A DNA stretch of 64,000 bases, from contig NZ_CP071091.1 in assembly GCF_017301635.1 (NCBI RefSeq), forward strand, positions 1,810,001-1,874,000, given 5' to 3'. The notes below the pieces were generated by a model. It saw nothing but the letters and a program-made list of their open reading frames with translations. It was not told the DNA's origin and searched no databases. This document shows positions 1 through 9,775 of this stretch, piece after piece. The position numbers and the translations under genes were made by a program. The stretch's first letter is position 1, and every line of letters begins with the position of its first letter. The stretch is from Myxococcus landrumus (GTDB lineage: Bacteria; Myxococcota; Myxococcia; Myxococcales; Myxococcaceae).

Positions 1-196
1 GCTTCACGTCCTCACCGTCCGACAGACGCCGCGCCAACGTACACAGCACCGCGTGTGCAGCCTCGCGTGCCTTCACCTTGTTGACCATCACCTCCCGGCT
101 GTTTCCGATTTCGTCCAGGAACGCCTGAAGGTCGAGGGACTCCTCGCGCTCCTTCACGGGAGTGATGTTGAGAGGAAGCTCCGTCTCGTGCGCCAT
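1..196 (-). CDS. DUF2267-like protein (partial, cut by the left edge)
   Basis: The minus strand opens with an ATG at 194-196 and stays open for 65 codons to the window edge. A purine-rich ribosome site (GGAGAC) lies just upstream at about 201-206. The visible N-terminus is acidic and helical, and contains REAAHAVLCTLARRLSDGE. This resembles the repeated helical unit of DUF2267 proteins, small cytoplasmic proteins of unknown role often found near stress genes. The family call rests on that one motif, so it is tentative. The gene lies 121 bp downstream of the RND pump gene on the same strand and could be cotranscribed or have its own promoter. Confidence 0.55.
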   Translation of the reverse strand, partial: MAHETELPLNITPVKEREESLDLQAFLDEIGNSREVMVNKVKAREAAHAVLCTLARRLSDGEDVK

Positions 197-317
197 GGGG
201 TTGTCTCCTTGCTCGCCGGGAACGCAAGTCCCATTCGCGGCCTGGACCACATGGTGGCCACGCCCCTCGCGCGCTTCAGCGAGAGAACACAGCCCTCCTC
301 CCCCCTTCGCTCGCCGC

Positions 318-3300
318 TCAGCCGTGCGCCGCCGGACGAGGCTCCTCACTCCCTTCACGCGAGGGTTGCCCTGAACCACCCGTCTCGTCATCCGGGCGCT
401 TGCCCCGCCAGTTGGCCAACCGCGTCTTCATGCGGTCCGCCACCACGTAGAAGGCCGGCACGACCACCAGGCTCAGCACCGTGGACACGGAGAGCCCGCC
501 CAGCACCGCGATGGACATGGGCGCACGCGTCTCGCTGCCCGCGCCCAACGCCAGCGCCGCGGGCACCGCCGCCATCATCGTCGCCGTGGACGTCATCAGG
601 ATGGGCCGCAACCGCACCGGACCGGCGCGAGCCATCGCCTCCACCGCATTCATCCCCAACTCCCGCTGCTGGAGCGCGTAGTCCACGAGGATGATGGAGT
701 TCTTCTTCACGATGCCCATCAGCAGCAACAAGCCAATCATGCTGAAGATGTTCAGCGTGCTGCCCGTCCCCAGGAGCGCGAACGCCGCCCCCGCCACCGA
801 CAACGGCAGAATCGTGAGCACCGTGACGGGATGCAGGAACGAGTTGAACTGCGCTCCCAGCACCATGTACGCGACACCAATCCCCAGGAAGAGCGCGAAG
901 AACAAGCTGCTCATCGAGTCCCGGAACGCCACACTCGCGCCCCCAGGGACCACGCGCACGCCTCCGGGCAGGTCCTTCGCCAGGCGCTCCACCGTCGCCA
1001 GCGCGTCCTCCTGATTCGAGCCCGGCGCCACGTTGGCGAAGATGCTGATGGCGCGCTCGCGGTCTCGACGGGTGATGGCCTGCAACGCCGGCCGCTCCTC
1101 CTGCTCCACCAACGTGGACAACGGCACCAGCGCGCCACTCGCCGTACGCACCTTCAGCAACGCCAGGTCCTCCGGACGCGAGCGCTGCCCCGCCATCAAG
1201 CGAAGGCGCACGTCGATGCGGCGACCTCCCGTGCTGTACTTGCCCACGCGCACACCACCCACCAGCGCGTTGATGGTCGTCGCCACCGCCTGCATCGGAA
1301 CACCCAGGTCCGCCGCGCGAGCGCGGTCTGGCATGATGCGCAGTTCGGGCATGCCCACCTGGTAGTCGGTGTCCACGTCCACCACCTTGCCGCTCGCCTG
1401 GACCTTCTCGCGCATCTCCTGGCTCGCCTTCACCAGCTCATCCCAGTCCGAGCCTCGGACGCTGAACTCCACCGGGAACCCGCGCTGCGACGAGAAGCCC
1501 TGCTGCGACAGGTCCTGCACCACCGCGCGCAAGCCCGGATAGCTGTTGAGCTCCTTGCGCAGCACCTGCTGGAACTCCGCCTGGGGCATCCGCTCGTCGG
1601 GCGGCTTCAACGTCAGCATCATGAAGCCTCCGTTCGCCCCACCCGCGCCCACCAGTGCGAAGACGCTCAGCACCTCCGGCCGAGACGCGGCGAAGGCCTC
1701 CGCGCGCTGCATGAGCTGGTTCGTCTCCTCCATGCTGCTCCCGACCGCCGTCTGCATGCGAACCATCAACCGGCTCTGGTCCTGCGACGGAACGAACTCA
1801 CTCGGGAGCGCGCGGAAGGCGAACACGCTGGCCCCGAGGATGAGCAGCGCGCCCGCCAGCACCCGCCAGGGGCGCTGCAGGGCCCAGCCCAGCGCACGGC
1901 CATACAGGTGTTCGAGCTTCGTGAACGCCTTGTCCACCCAGACGCCCACCTTGCTGCGGCCCTCACGCGAGGTCTTCAGGAGCTGTGCGCACCGCGCCGG
2001 CGCCAGGGTGATGGCCTCCACGTACGACAGCAGCACGGCCACGCACAGCGTGACGCCGAACTGGAGGAAGAACTTGCCGATGATGCCCTTCATGAACACC
2101 ACGGGCAGGAAGATGGCGATGACGGCCATCGTCGCGGCCAGCGCGGCGAAGGTGATCTCCGCCGTGCCCTCGCGCGCGGCGCGCACCCGGTCCTTCCCCT
2201 CCTCCGCGTGCCGGAAGATGTTCTCCAGCACCATGATGGCGTCGTCCACCACGATGCCCACCGCCAACGCCAATCCCAACAGCGTGAAGGTGTTGAGCGT
2301 GAAGCCCAGGAAGTAGATGACGGCCACCGTCCCCAACAACGACATGGGGATGGCCAGCACCACGTTCATCGTGCTCGACAGCGAACCCAGGAACAGCCAG
2401 CACACGAACGCGGTGAGGATGCAGGCCAGGAGCAGCTCGAACTCGATTTCGTGCACGCTCTCCTCGATGAACTGCGTCGAGTCGAACCGCACCGCCACGT
2501 CCATCCCCTCCGGCGCCTCCTTCTGGATGCGGTCGAGCTCCGCGCGAATCCCCTTCGCCACCGCCACCGCGTTGGCTCCGCGCTGCTTCTTGATGCCCAG
2601 GCCCTGCGCGGGCGTCCCGTTGACGCGCGCCATGCGCCGCACGTCCTCGAAGCCGTCCTCCACCAGCGCCACGTCGTGCAGGTACACCGGCTGCCCGCCC
2701 TGTTCGCGGAGGACGATCTTGCGCAGCGTCTCCAGGTCCAACGCCTCGCCCAGGACGCGCACGTTGACCTCACGTCCCGCCGTCTCGATGCGGCCCGCGG
2801 GCAACTCCACGTGCTCCCGCTGGAGCGCGGAGGTGATGTCCGTCACCGTGAGACCCAGCGCGTCCAGCTTGTTGGAGTCCACCCAGATGCGGATGTTGCG
2901 CTCCAACGAGCCGCCCATCTGCACCTCACCCACCCCCGGCACCGTCTGGAGCTTCTCCTTCACCCGGTAGCGCGCGAAGTCGCTCACCACCTGCTGAGAG
3001 AACGGACCGGACACCCCCACCTGGATGATGGGGTTGTCCTCGGGGTTCGTCTTCGTGACGATGGGCGGGTCGATGTCCTCGGGGAGCTGGCGCTGTGCCT
3101 GGCTCACCTTCGCCTGGACGTCCTGCAGCGCCGCGTCCACATTGCGCGACAGGTCCAGCTCCACCGTGATGTTCGCGGAGCCCTGACGCGCGGTGGAGAT
3201 GATGCTGGTGACACCCTCCACCTGCGTCACCGCCTCCTCGATGGGCTCGATGACGTCACTCTCGACCGCTTCCGGGTTCGCCCCCTCCCACGACACGCTG

Positions 3301-3440
3301 ATGTTGATGGTGGGGTAGTCGACGTCCGGGAACTGGCTGACGCCAATGCGCCCCGCCGCCACCAGCCCGAAGACGATGGTGGCGGCCATGATCATCCATG
3401 CGAGGACGGGCTTCTTGATGCACGCTTCCGTCAAACTCAT
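318..3440 (-). CDS. RND efflux pump, inner-membrane transporter (HAE1/AcrB family)
   Basis: A proton-driven tripartite efflux pump subunit of the inner membrane. The 1,040-residue length is normal for the AcrB/MexB family. The N-terminus (first transmembrane helix followed by VSQFPDVDYPTINISV) is typical. The TM4 segment GIVVDDAIMVLENI carries the paired aspartates used for proton relay. The C-terminal half repeats the fold, with a second helix bundle (FNSFLHPVTVLTILPLS onward). Its start overlaps the stop of the adaptor gene by 4 bp (ATGA), so the two are translationally coupled in a channel-adaptor-pump operon read on the minus strand. Substrate cannot be told from sequence. The heavy-metal CusA subfamily is less likely because the DD pair and N-terminal text fit HAE1 better. 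Confidence 0.96.
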   Translation of the reverse strand: MSLTEACIKKPVLAWMIMAATIVFGLVAAGRIGVSQFPDVDYPTINISVSWEGANPEAVESDVIEPIEEAVTQVEGVTSIISTARQGSANITVELDLSRNVDAALQDVQAKVSQAQRQLPEDIDPPIVTKTNPEDNPIIQVGVSGPFSQQVVSDFARYRVKEKLQTVPGVGEVQMGGSLERNIRIWVDSNKLDALGLTVTDITSALQREHVELPAGRIETAGREVNVRVLGEALDLETLRKIVLREQGGQPVYLHDVALVEDGFEDVRRMARVNGTPAQGLGIKKQRGANAVAVAKGIRAELDRIQKEAPEGMDVAVRFDSTQFIEESVHEIEFELLLACILTAFVCWLFLGSLSSTMNVVLAIPMSLLGTVAVIYFLGFTLNTFTLLGLALAVGIVVDDAIMVLENIFRHAEEGKDRVRAAREGTAEITFAALAATMAVIAIFLPVVFMKGIIGKFFLQFGVTLCVAVLLSYVEAITLAPARCAQLLKTSREGRSKVGVWVDKAFTKLEHLYGRALGWALQRPWRVLAGALLILGASVFAFRALPSEFVPSQDQSRLMVRMQTAVGSSMEETNQLMQRAEAFAASRPEVLSVFALVGAGGANGGFMMLTLKPPDERMPQAEFQQVLRKELNSYPGLRAVVQDLSQQGFSSQRGFPVEFSVRGSDWDELVKASQEMREKVQASGKVVDVDTDYQVGMPELRIMPDRARAADLGVPMQAVATTINALVGGVRVGKYSTGGRRIDVRLRLMAGQRSRPEDLALLKVRTASGALVPLSTLVEQEERPALQAITRRDRERAISIFANVAPGSNQEDALATVERLAKDLPGGVRVVPGGASVAFRDSMSSLFFALFLGIGVAYMVLGAQFNSFLHPVTVLTILPLSVAGAAFALLGTGSTLNIFSMIGLLLLMGIVKKNSIILVDYALQQRELGMNAVEAMARAGPVRLRPILMTSTATMMAAVPAALALGAGSETRAPMSIAVLGGLSVSTVLSLVVVPAFYVVADRMKTRLANWRGKRPDDETGGSGQPSREGSEEPRPAAHG

Positions 3441-4654
3441 GGGCGAGCACCTCCTCCGCCAGCGCCGTCCTCCGCGCGAGGCTCCACCGTCAGCGGGGGC
3501 TTCTTCCCCTCGGCCACGCGCACCGAGGCGCCGTCGCGCAGGGCCTCGCCGCCGCGCACCACCAGCGTCTCACCGGGCTTGAGTCCCTCGCGGACCTCCA
3601 CCCGTCCATCCGACGTGCGCATGCCCAGTTCGAGGACGCGCTCACGCGCCTTGTCGCCCTCCACCACGAACGCCAGGAAGCCTCGCTCGCTGGCGCGCAC
3701 CGCCGTCTGCGGCACCACCGGACTGCCGCCACGCGTCTCCACCGGCACCACCACCGCGGCGAACGCGCCCGGCCGCAGCCGCTTCGCGTCCTCGCTGGAC
3801 ACCTCCGCCGTCACGGGGACCATCCGGCTGGCCTCGTCGGCGGCCTCCGCCACATGGGTGATCTTCGCCTTGTACGAGCCGCTCTCCGAGCGCACCGAGA
3901 ACCGCGCGGGCAGGCCCGGCTTGATGCGCGCCACGTCGGCCTCCGGCACGGTGAAGCGCAAGAGCAGCGGGTCCTTGCGCAGCAGCGTCGCGAGCACCAC
4001 TCCCGCCTGGACGTACTGGCCCGTCTGCACCGTGCGCGTCTGGAGCACACCGTCCATGGGGGCTCGCACGTAGGCGTCCCGTTGGTTGAGCAGCGCCTGG
4101 TCCAGCGCCGCTCGCGCGGAGGCCACTTCCGCCTCCGCCGTGAGCGCTCGCGTCTGGAACGTCTCGAGCTGCTCCGCGGGCAGGAGCCCAGGGCTTGCCT
4201 GGTTGACGGCGGAGCGGCGCTCAGCGCCGGACTTCGCCTCCACGAGCGCGGCACGCGAACGGGCCAGCGTGGCCTCGGCCGCGCGCACGGCGATGGCGTA
4301 GCGCGCGGGCTCTATCTCCGCGAGCACGTCGCCCTTCTTCACCATCTGCCCTTCCATGAAGAGCACCCGCTCCACGGCACCGGGCACGCGGGCGGTGATC
4401 TGCACCCGCTCGAAGGCCTCGACGGAGCCCACCGCGTTCACGACGAACTCGACGTCGCGCGCCTCGACGGGGGCAACCTCGACGGGGAACTGGAGAGGAC
4501 CTCGGCCACCCGGGCCTCCCCCGGGACGGCCGCCCCCCTTCGCTCCGGCGGAAGGTGCCGCGCCCTTCGGGGACTCCTCGTCCTTCTTGCATGCCCCCAC
4601 GGCCAGCATCGCCACGGCCAGCGTCAGCGTTCCTGCGCGTCGCATCACCTTCAC
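3437..4654 (-). CDS. RND efflux adaptor (membrane fusion lipoprotein)
   Basis: Periplasmic adaptor that links the inner-membrane pump to the outer-membrane channel. The 405-residue protein begins with a lipoprotein signal peptide (lipobox LAVGAC, Cys22), followed by a Lys/Asp/Glu and Gly-rich linker. It then shows the biotinyl-lipoyl half-motif (VNAVGSVEAFERVQITARVPG), a helical hairpin (about residues 100-180) and beta-barrel and membrane-proximal segments ending in an Arg/Glu-rich tail. It overlaps the genes on both sides by 4 bp, so all three pump genes form one tightly coupled operon. Confidence 0.95.
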   Translation of the reverse strand: MKVMRRAGTLTLAVAMLAVGACKKDEESPKGAAPSAGAKGGGRPGGGPGGRGPLQFPVEVAPVEARDVEFVVNAVGSVEAFERVQITARVPGAVERVLFMEGQMVKKGDVLAEIEPARYAIAVRAAEATLARSRAALVEAKSGAERRSAVNQASPGLLPAEQLETFQTRALTAEAEVASARAALDQALLNQRDAYVRAPMDGVLQTRTVQTGQYVQAGVVLATLLRKDPLLLRFTVPEADVARIKPGLPARFSVRSESGSYKAKITHVAEAADEASRMVPVTAEVSSEDAKRLRPGAFAAVVVPVETRGGSPVVPQTAVRASERGFLAFVVEGDKARERVLELGMRTSDGRVEVREGLKPGETLVVRGGEALRDGASVRVAEGKKPPLTVEPRAEDGAGGGGARP

Positions 4655-6087
4655 GGTTCCTTCCCCAAAGGATCGAGTCCGACTGCCGCCCGCAACCCCA
4701 ACAGGGCCACGCCCAGCGCATAGCGGCTGCGCGCCAGGGCCACCTCCGCCTCGAACTGCTGCAACGAGGCGTCCGCCACCGTCAACGCCGTCGCCAACCC
4801 CTGGCGGTAGAGAATGCCTTGCTCTTCGGCGTTCCGCCGCGCGGCACGGGTCGCCAGCTCACTCTGCGTCAGCGCCGCCTGGGCATTCTCCAATGCCACC
4901 CGGGCCCGCTGGATGTCCACGTCCACGCGGCGCGTGCTCGCCTGCTGCTCTAGCGCCGCGGCGCGCGCCAGCGCGACTCGCTCATAGCGCTCCGCGTAGC
5001 GCTCGCCGCCATCGAAGAGGTTCCACGTGAGGTCCGCCGACAGGAAGCCATCTCCCGTGCGACCCGTCAGGCCACTCTCGTTGGTGAGGCGGTATGTGGC
5101 GGCCACACCCAGCGCTGGAAGCAACCGGGCCAGCGGCTCAAGTGCGTTGGCCTCGAGCGACTCCACGCGCAGCCGCGACGCCAGGATGTCCGGTCGACGC
5201 TCCACGGCCCCGGGAATGAGGGCGTTGTGTGCATCCAAGGGACGGGCCGCGTCATCGAGCAGGGCCTGGGGCGCGGCGAGCCCTCCCTCCACTGGCTCCA
5301 CCAGGAGGTAGCCCAGCTCCAGCCGGCTCGTCTCCGCGAGATTGCGGGCACTGATGAGCGCCACCTCCGCGGTGGCGACCTCGACCTCCGCGCGCGTCAC
5401 ATCATTCGTGCTGGCCAGGCCCCCCTTCGCCCGAGCCTCCGCATCCGCTTGCGACTGCCGGGCGAAGGCGAGGCGCTGCTCCGCCGCCTGGAAGACCTGC
5501 TGCTCCTGCAGCGTGATGAGGAAGGCATTGGCCGCCTCGAAGCCCACCTGGCGCCGAGCCTCCACGGCCTCCAGGCCCACGGCCTCTCCCTCCAGCCGCG
5601 CCGCCCGGTAGAGCGGAAAGCCGCGAGCATCGAAGAGGGTCATTCGCGCGACGATGTTCGCGCCAAAGGCGTTGTAGCGCTGGAGCACGACGCGCTGACC
5701 GCCCACCTCACGCGTGGACTGGTTGGAGCGGCGCGTGTACGTGCCCGTCGCCGACAACTCCGGGAAGAAGAACGCGCGCGCACGCGCCACACGGGCCTCG
5801 GCGGCCTGGGCTCGCTGCTGGGCCGCGAGCGCGGACTCGTTGCGCTCCGCCGCCAACGACACCGCACGCTCCAACGACATCGTCGCACCATGAATGGCCG
5901 AGCCCTCGACCGGTGCGGAATCCGCAGCGCCCCGTGCGGAATTCGCAGCCCCGGCTGCGGAATCCGCAGCGTCGCGCGAGGCAGTGGCGGCCACGGGGGC
6001 ATCGCTCGGTGCCGCCTGGGACTCGGACGGGGACAAGACCATCCAGGCACACAGGGGCACGACGAGGGCGTTTCGAACAGTGAACAT
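4651..6087 (-). CDS. TolC-family outer-membrane efflux channel
   Basis: First gene of the efflux operon. The 478-residue protein has a signal peptide (cleavage probable after SESQA), then two repeats of coiled-coil and strand segments rich in Ala, Arg and Glu (such as ALAAQQRAQAAEARVARARA), as expected for a TolC-type trimeric channel. A low-complexity stretch right after the signal peptide holds three AA(D/N)SA units, encoded by palindromic 21-bp repeats described separately. It overlaps the adaptor gene by 4 bp. The 197-bp gap to the divergent lipoprotein gene at 6285 should hold promoters for both; I found no clear operator there. Confidence 0.93.
   Translation of the reverse strand: MFTVRNALVVPLCAWMVLSPSESQAAPSDAPVAATASRDAADSAAGAANSARGAADSAPVEGSAIHGATMSLERAVSLAAERNESALAAQQRAQAAEARVARARAFFFPELSATGTYTRRSNQSTREVGGQRVVLQRYNAFGANIVARMTLFDARGFPLYRAARLEGEAVGLEAVEARRQVGFEAANAFLITLQEQQVFQAAEQRLAFARQSQADAEARAKGGLASTNDVTRAEVEVATAEVALISARNLAETSRLELGYLLVEPVEGGLAAPQALLDDAARPLDAHNALIPGAVERRPDILASRLRVESLEANALEPLARLLPALGVAATYRLTNESGLTGRTGDGFLSADLTWNLFDGGERYAERYERVALARAAALEQQASTRRVDVDIQRARVALENAQAALTQSELATRAARRNAEEQGILYRQGLATALTVADASLQQFEAEVALARSRYALGVALLGLRAAVGLDPLGKEP
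5913..5970. repeat. Three tandem palindromic units inside the TolC-like gene
   Basis: Three copies of a 16-17 bp near-palindrome (core GCGGAATCCGC, middle copy GCGGAATTCGC) start at 5913, 5934 and 5954, a spacing of about 21 bp or seven codons. In frame they encode AADSA, AANSA and AADSA in the early mature part of the outer-membrane channel. The unit length is a multiple of three, so the array can expand or contract without a frameshift. Confidence 0.8.
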
Positions 6088-6284
6088 GTGCGGGGTCAGA
6101 TGAGGCTCGGGCCAGAGGGAGACGCAGTGTCACGTGCTGGGGCCCGACGAGCGAAAGGACGCACCCGACAACGGGGCTTCTGGACGATGGCCAGCACGGC
6201 GGTCTATGGGGGGTGTTCGGGTCCTTGGGTTTTCGTCGGAACGTCACGACAGCGGGCGCTGCAGCGCCAGGGAATGCACGAGCG

Positions 6285-8255
6285 ATGCGTTTATTCCATG
6301 TGAGTGTATTGCTGCTGACAGCTCCCCTCTGGGGCTGCAAGAGGGAGACCAATTCCACCGAAGGCGTCGTCCGGGTCTTCATCTCCTATGCGACGTTCAA
6401 GCCGAAGTGCCTGACGCTCGTCGTGGAGGACACTCAGAACCCTTCGAACAAGCGGGACACCTTGGTGCAGGTGGAGCCCGACCGCGTGAGCGACATGCGC
6501 ACCGGCGTCATCCTCGAGCAGAAGGGCTGGAGCCGGAACCTGCGCGTGACAGCCCGCGCCCACGAACGCACGTGCGAGGGACCCGTCATCGCACTCCAGT
6601 CCTCGACCGTGCTCTTCCCGGAGAAGGACGTCACGGACGTCACGCTGGACCTTCGCGCCGAGGACCTCGATGGCGATGAGTACTTCGCGAACAAGGGCCC
6701 CTATCCGGGAACGGACTGCGACGACTCACAGTCTGGCGTCAACCCTGGAGCCCAGGAGGTTTGCGACGGCATCGACAACAACTGCGCCGCGGGTGAGAGC
6801 GATGTCGGTGGCAACACCGAGTACTGGGTGGACGCGGACGGAGACACCTATGGCGATGCGGCGAGCCCCTCGGCCCGCGCGTGTGGCGCACCTCCGGGTG
6901 CCGCGCTTCGCGGCGGTGACTGCAACGACAGGGACGCCGCCATCCACCCTGGACAGGCGGAGCTCCTCTGTGATGGCAAGGATGACAACTGCAACAACGT
7001 GGCGGATGATGCCCCATTCGACGTAGGCGCCATCTGTCACACGGCCCAGCTCTGCGAGGGCCGCACGGCGTGCCAGGGAGCCACCGCCTCCACGTGCATC
7101 AGCACGGAGGTGCCCGTGCCGTACTTCGCGGACGACGATGGCGATGGGAACTCCGGGCACCCGGTCGGAGAGGCCTGCGCGGCGCCGGAACCCGGTGCGA
7201 CTCGCGAGCAGACCGACTGCGATGAGGGGACGGTGTTGGCGTCGAGGACCGTGCCCACCGAGACCTGTGACCGGTTGGACAACAACTGCAATGGCCAGAC
7301 AGACGAAGGGATCGCGGGATGCAATGCGGTGGCGTGGAGTCCAGCGCCTTCGCCTGGGCTCGGCGGCACGCGATTCGACGCGGTCGCCACCTATGCCAAG
7401 GGCCGCGGATGGATCGCCGGTGACAACAAAGTGGTGCGCATCGAGAACAACACGCTCTTCCCCGTCGCGAGCTGTGACAGCGGTGCCGAGTGGAGATCCG
7501 CCTGGGCCGCGAGCAACGGGCGCGTGTTCCTGGGATCGAGCAATGGCCAGTTCGGAACCATGGCCCCGGGTGGTGAAGCCACGCCCTGCGTCCAAGAGGC
7601 GAGCACCTTCACCGGAGCCATCTACGGGCTGATTGGCTTCGAGCAGGGCAACGGAGACATCATCCTGTACGCGGCCACCGGGCAGGGTCGAATCCTGCGG
7701 TGGCGGTACGTCCCCGGCGCGGCGAATCAAGAGGTTCCGACCTCGGTCACCCAGGTGTCGGCGAACCTTCGAGCCATCCATGGCTTGGGTCCTGAGTCAC
7801 TGATCGCCGTGGGCGCGGAGACCGTCGGCGGACAGCAGCGGCCCGTGGCCTTCCGCGCCCCCGCGAGCGGCAGCACCACCTGGGTTCGCGAAGAACTGGG
7901 TGTCCCCGATGCCACCGGGTTCCTGACGGGCGTCCGGGTCCTGACGCAGCGGCTGGTCTATGTCTCGGGCGACGATGGCTTGCTGCTCGAGAAGACTCGC
8001 AACACGTGGACCCGCAAGCCGCCCCTGATTCTGTCCAGCGGAAGCCAGCCAACCATCCGGTCCCTCGCGGCGTTCGGACGCACCGCCATCTACGCGGTGT
8101 CCTCGGAAGTGAATGACATCCACTTCTTCAATGGCTCCGCCTGGTCCAGCGTCACCACTGCGCCCCAGACACTCAACGCCCTGGGAGGCTCGGGCCCCGG
8201 AGACGTCTGGGCCACTGGTCATAGCGGCACACTTCTTCGCTGGACTCCTCCGTGA
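6285..8255 (+). CDS. MopE-like putative metal-binding lipoprotein
   Basis: The ATG at 6285 is preferred over an upstream in-frame GTG at 6213 because it gives a clean lipoprotein signal peptide (lipobox PLWGC). The 656-residue product has three repeats of the type D.DGD(x)n..DC(D/N)...CDG.DNNC at roughly residues 125-350. This is the putative metal-binding motif named after the copper-binding MopE of Methylococcus, common in myxobacterial surface lipoproteins. The second half (about 370-656) is rich in short Gly/Ser/Trp strands and probably folds as a beta-propeller. Metal type and role are unknown. It is divergent from the efflux operon and ends 18 bp before the Mla-type operon. Confidence 0.8.
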   Translation: MRLFHVSVLLLTAPLWGCKRETNSTEGVVRVFISYATFKPKCLTLVVEDTQNPSNKRDTLVQVEPDRVSDMRTGVILEQKGWSRNLRVTARAHERTCEGPVIALQSSTVLFPEKDVTDVTLDLRAEDLDGDEYFANKGPYPGTDCDDSQSGVNPGAQEVCDGIDNNCAAGESDVGGNTEYWVDADGDTYGDAASPSARACGAPPGAALRGGDCNDRDAAIHPGQAELLCDGKDDNCNNVADDAPFDVGAICHTAQLCEGRTACQGATASTCISTEVPVPYFADDDGDGNSGHPVGEACAAPEPGATREQTDCDEGTVLASRTVPTETCDRLDNNCNGQTDEGIAGCNAVAWSPAPSPGLGGTRFDAVATYAKGRGWIAGDNKVVRIENNTLFPVASCDSGAEWRSAWAASNGRVFLGSSNGQFGTMAPGGEATPCVQEASTFTGAIYGLIGFEQGNGDIILYAATGQGRILRWRYVPGAANQEVPTSVTQVSANLRAIHGLGPESLIAVGAETVGGQQRPVAFRAPASGSTTWVREELGVPDATGFLTGVRVLTQRLVYVSGDDGLLLEKTRNTWTRKPPLILSSGSQPTIRSLAAFGRTAIYAVSSEVNDIHFFNGSAWSSVTTAPQTLNALGGSGPGDVWATGHSGTLLRWTPP

Positions 8256-8273
8256 CCCGCTAAGCTCGACTCC

Positions 8274-8972
8274 ATGGACCTCCGCGCGGCAGCCGTGACT
8301 GTGAGGCATGGTGCGCGCACGGTACTTTCGGACGTGAGCTGTGAGGTCCCTCCCGGAACGCAGGCACTCCTGCTCGGGCGTTCCGGCGCGGGGAAGACGA
8401 CCCTGCTGAAGTCACTGGCGGGGCTCGTCATCCCCTCCCTTGGACACATCACCTGGGATGGCCAGGACGCGGCTCACCTGTCCTCCGCTGAGCGCCGCAC
8501 ACGGCAAGCGGCCTTCGGCATGGTGTTCCAGACCGACGCGCTGTTCGACTCGCTCACCGTGCGACAGAACGTCCTGTTTCCGCTGGTCCGCCGCCACGTG
8601 CCCACCGCCGAAGCGGAGGCTCGCGCGGATGAGGTGCTTCGCGCCGTGGGCCTGGAAGCCGCCGCGGACACGCTTCCGGAGCGACTGTCCGGAGGCATGA
8701 AGAAGCGCGCGGGCATCGCGCGAGCCCTCGCGGCGAGGCCCTCGGTGTTGCTCGCGGATGACCCCTTCGCCGGACTGGACCCGGGAACCGCCCGACAAGT
8801 GGCGCGGGTGCTGCTGGAGGTCTCCCAGGGCGGAACCCTCCTCGTCGCCGCACCCGAGGCACCGCTGGACCTTCCCCTTCCCCGCTGGCTCTACCTGCGC
8901 GGCGGTCAGCTCATCCACGACGGGGCTCCCGCTCCCGCGCTGGAGCATGAACACGACGAGGTGCTCGCATGA
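8274..8972 (+). CDS. mlaF: Mla-type ABC transporter ATPase 1 (degenerate catalytic residues)
   Basis: First gene of a five-gene lipid-transport operon. The 232-residue ATPase has a normal Walker A (GRSGAGKT, 35-42), Q-loop (Gln86) and signature (LSGGM, 138-142). Its Walker B reads VLLADD, so Asp163 stands where the catalytic Glu should be, and no His occurs in the switch region (about 185-200, LLVAAPEA). Established knowledge of ABC ATPases says these residues drive hydrolysis, so its own Walker A/B site should be weak or inactive while its signature can still serve a partner. It overlaps the permease gene by 4 bp. MlaF assignment rests on the neighbouring MlaE and MCE genes. Confidence 0.88.
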   Translation: MDLRAAAVTVRHGARTVLSDVSCEVPPGTQALLLGRSGAGKTTLLKSLAGLVIPSLGHITWDGQDAAHLSSAERRTRQAAFGMVFQTDALFDSLTVRQNVLFPLVRRHVPTAEAEARADEVLRAVGLEAAADTLPERLSGGMKKRAGIARALAARPSVLLADDPFAGLDPGTARQVARVLLEVSQGGTLLVAAPEAPLDLPLPRWLYLRGGQLIHDGAPAPALEHEHDEVLA

Positions 8973-9775
8973 CCCCGTCGCCGAAGCCAGAGTCGCCCGA
9001 GTTGAATGCACTGCGCGGTGTCGGCGGCCTGGGACTCGAAGCGGTCCGAGGCACCGGCGCGCTCGCCCTGGTCGCGGCTCGCACGGTCCTGGGCCTCCCG
9101 CGATTGGAGCGCCGTGAGCTGACCCGTGCGCTGGTGCAGTTCGGCTACGACTCCCTTCCTCTCGCCATGGCCACGGCGGCGCTCGCGGGCGTCATCGTCG
9201 TGCTGCAATCGGGCCTCTACATCCAACGCTTCGGCGCGCGTGCCTTCCTCGGGTGGGCCTCGGGGTATGGCGTGCTGTGGGAGTTCGGTCCGCTGCTGCT
9301 CGGCCTCATCATGTCCGCGCGCATCGGCGCCAGGAACGCGGCGGAGCTCGCCACCATGCAAGTCGGCGGGCAGATCGAGGGACTCCGGGGAATCGGGCTG
9401 GACCCCTTCGCCATCCTCGTGGCTCCGCGCGTGGTCGCCATGGAACTGAGCATGCTCGCGATGAGCACCTTCACGTTCATGGTCGCCATCCTCTTCGAGT
9501 CCGTGGCCGCCCTCTTCACCCTCGACCTTCCCCTGCGAACCTTCTTCGGGACGTTCGCGCACATGCTGAGCCCGCTCGACATCGCGGGGGGTGTGGTGAA
9601 GACCGGAGTCTTCGGACTCGCCATCTCCCTGGTGTCCACCGCGGTGGGGCTCTCCGCGAGAGGCGGTGCCCAAGCCGTGGGCCGCGCGGCGGCGAGCGCC
9701 GTGGTCCAGAGCTGCGCCGCCATCTTCGTCCTCGACTTCGTGCTCACGCTCCTGCTCGCGGGGTGGATGGCATGA
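8969..9775 (+). CDS. mlaE: MlaE-family permease 1
   Basis: Inner-membrane permease of the MlaE/YrbE family, 268 residues, with an N-terminal interfacial helix and about five transmembrane segments. The family core is visible as VLWEFGPLLLGLIMSARIGARNAAELATM, here about residues 97-131, which carries the conserved Gly, Ala and Glu of the coupling region. The operon encodes a second, distinct MlaE-type permease immediately downstream (9772), overlapping by 4 bp. Canonical MlaE forms a homodimer; two genes here suggest a heterodimer. Confidence 0.9.
   Translation: MTPSPKPESPELNALRGVGGLGLEAVRGTGALALVAARTVLGLPRLERRELTRALVQFGYDSLPLAMATAALAGVIVVLQSGLYIQRFGARAFLGWASGYGVLWEFGPLLLGLIMSARIGARNAAELATMQVGGQIEGLRGIGLDPFAILVAPRVVAMELSMLAMSTFTFMVAILFESVAALFTLDLPLRTFFGTFAHMLSPLDIAGGVVKTGVFGLAISLVSTAVGLSARGGAQAVGRAAASAVVQSCAAIFVLDFVLTLLLAGWMA

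Noticed and set aside
831-4073. A 1,080-codon open frame on the plus strand opposite the RND pump
   Set aside because: It is antisense to an obvious efflux pump, rich in His/Arg/Gln repeats, has no domain, and arises from the GC-biased third codon positions of the real gene.
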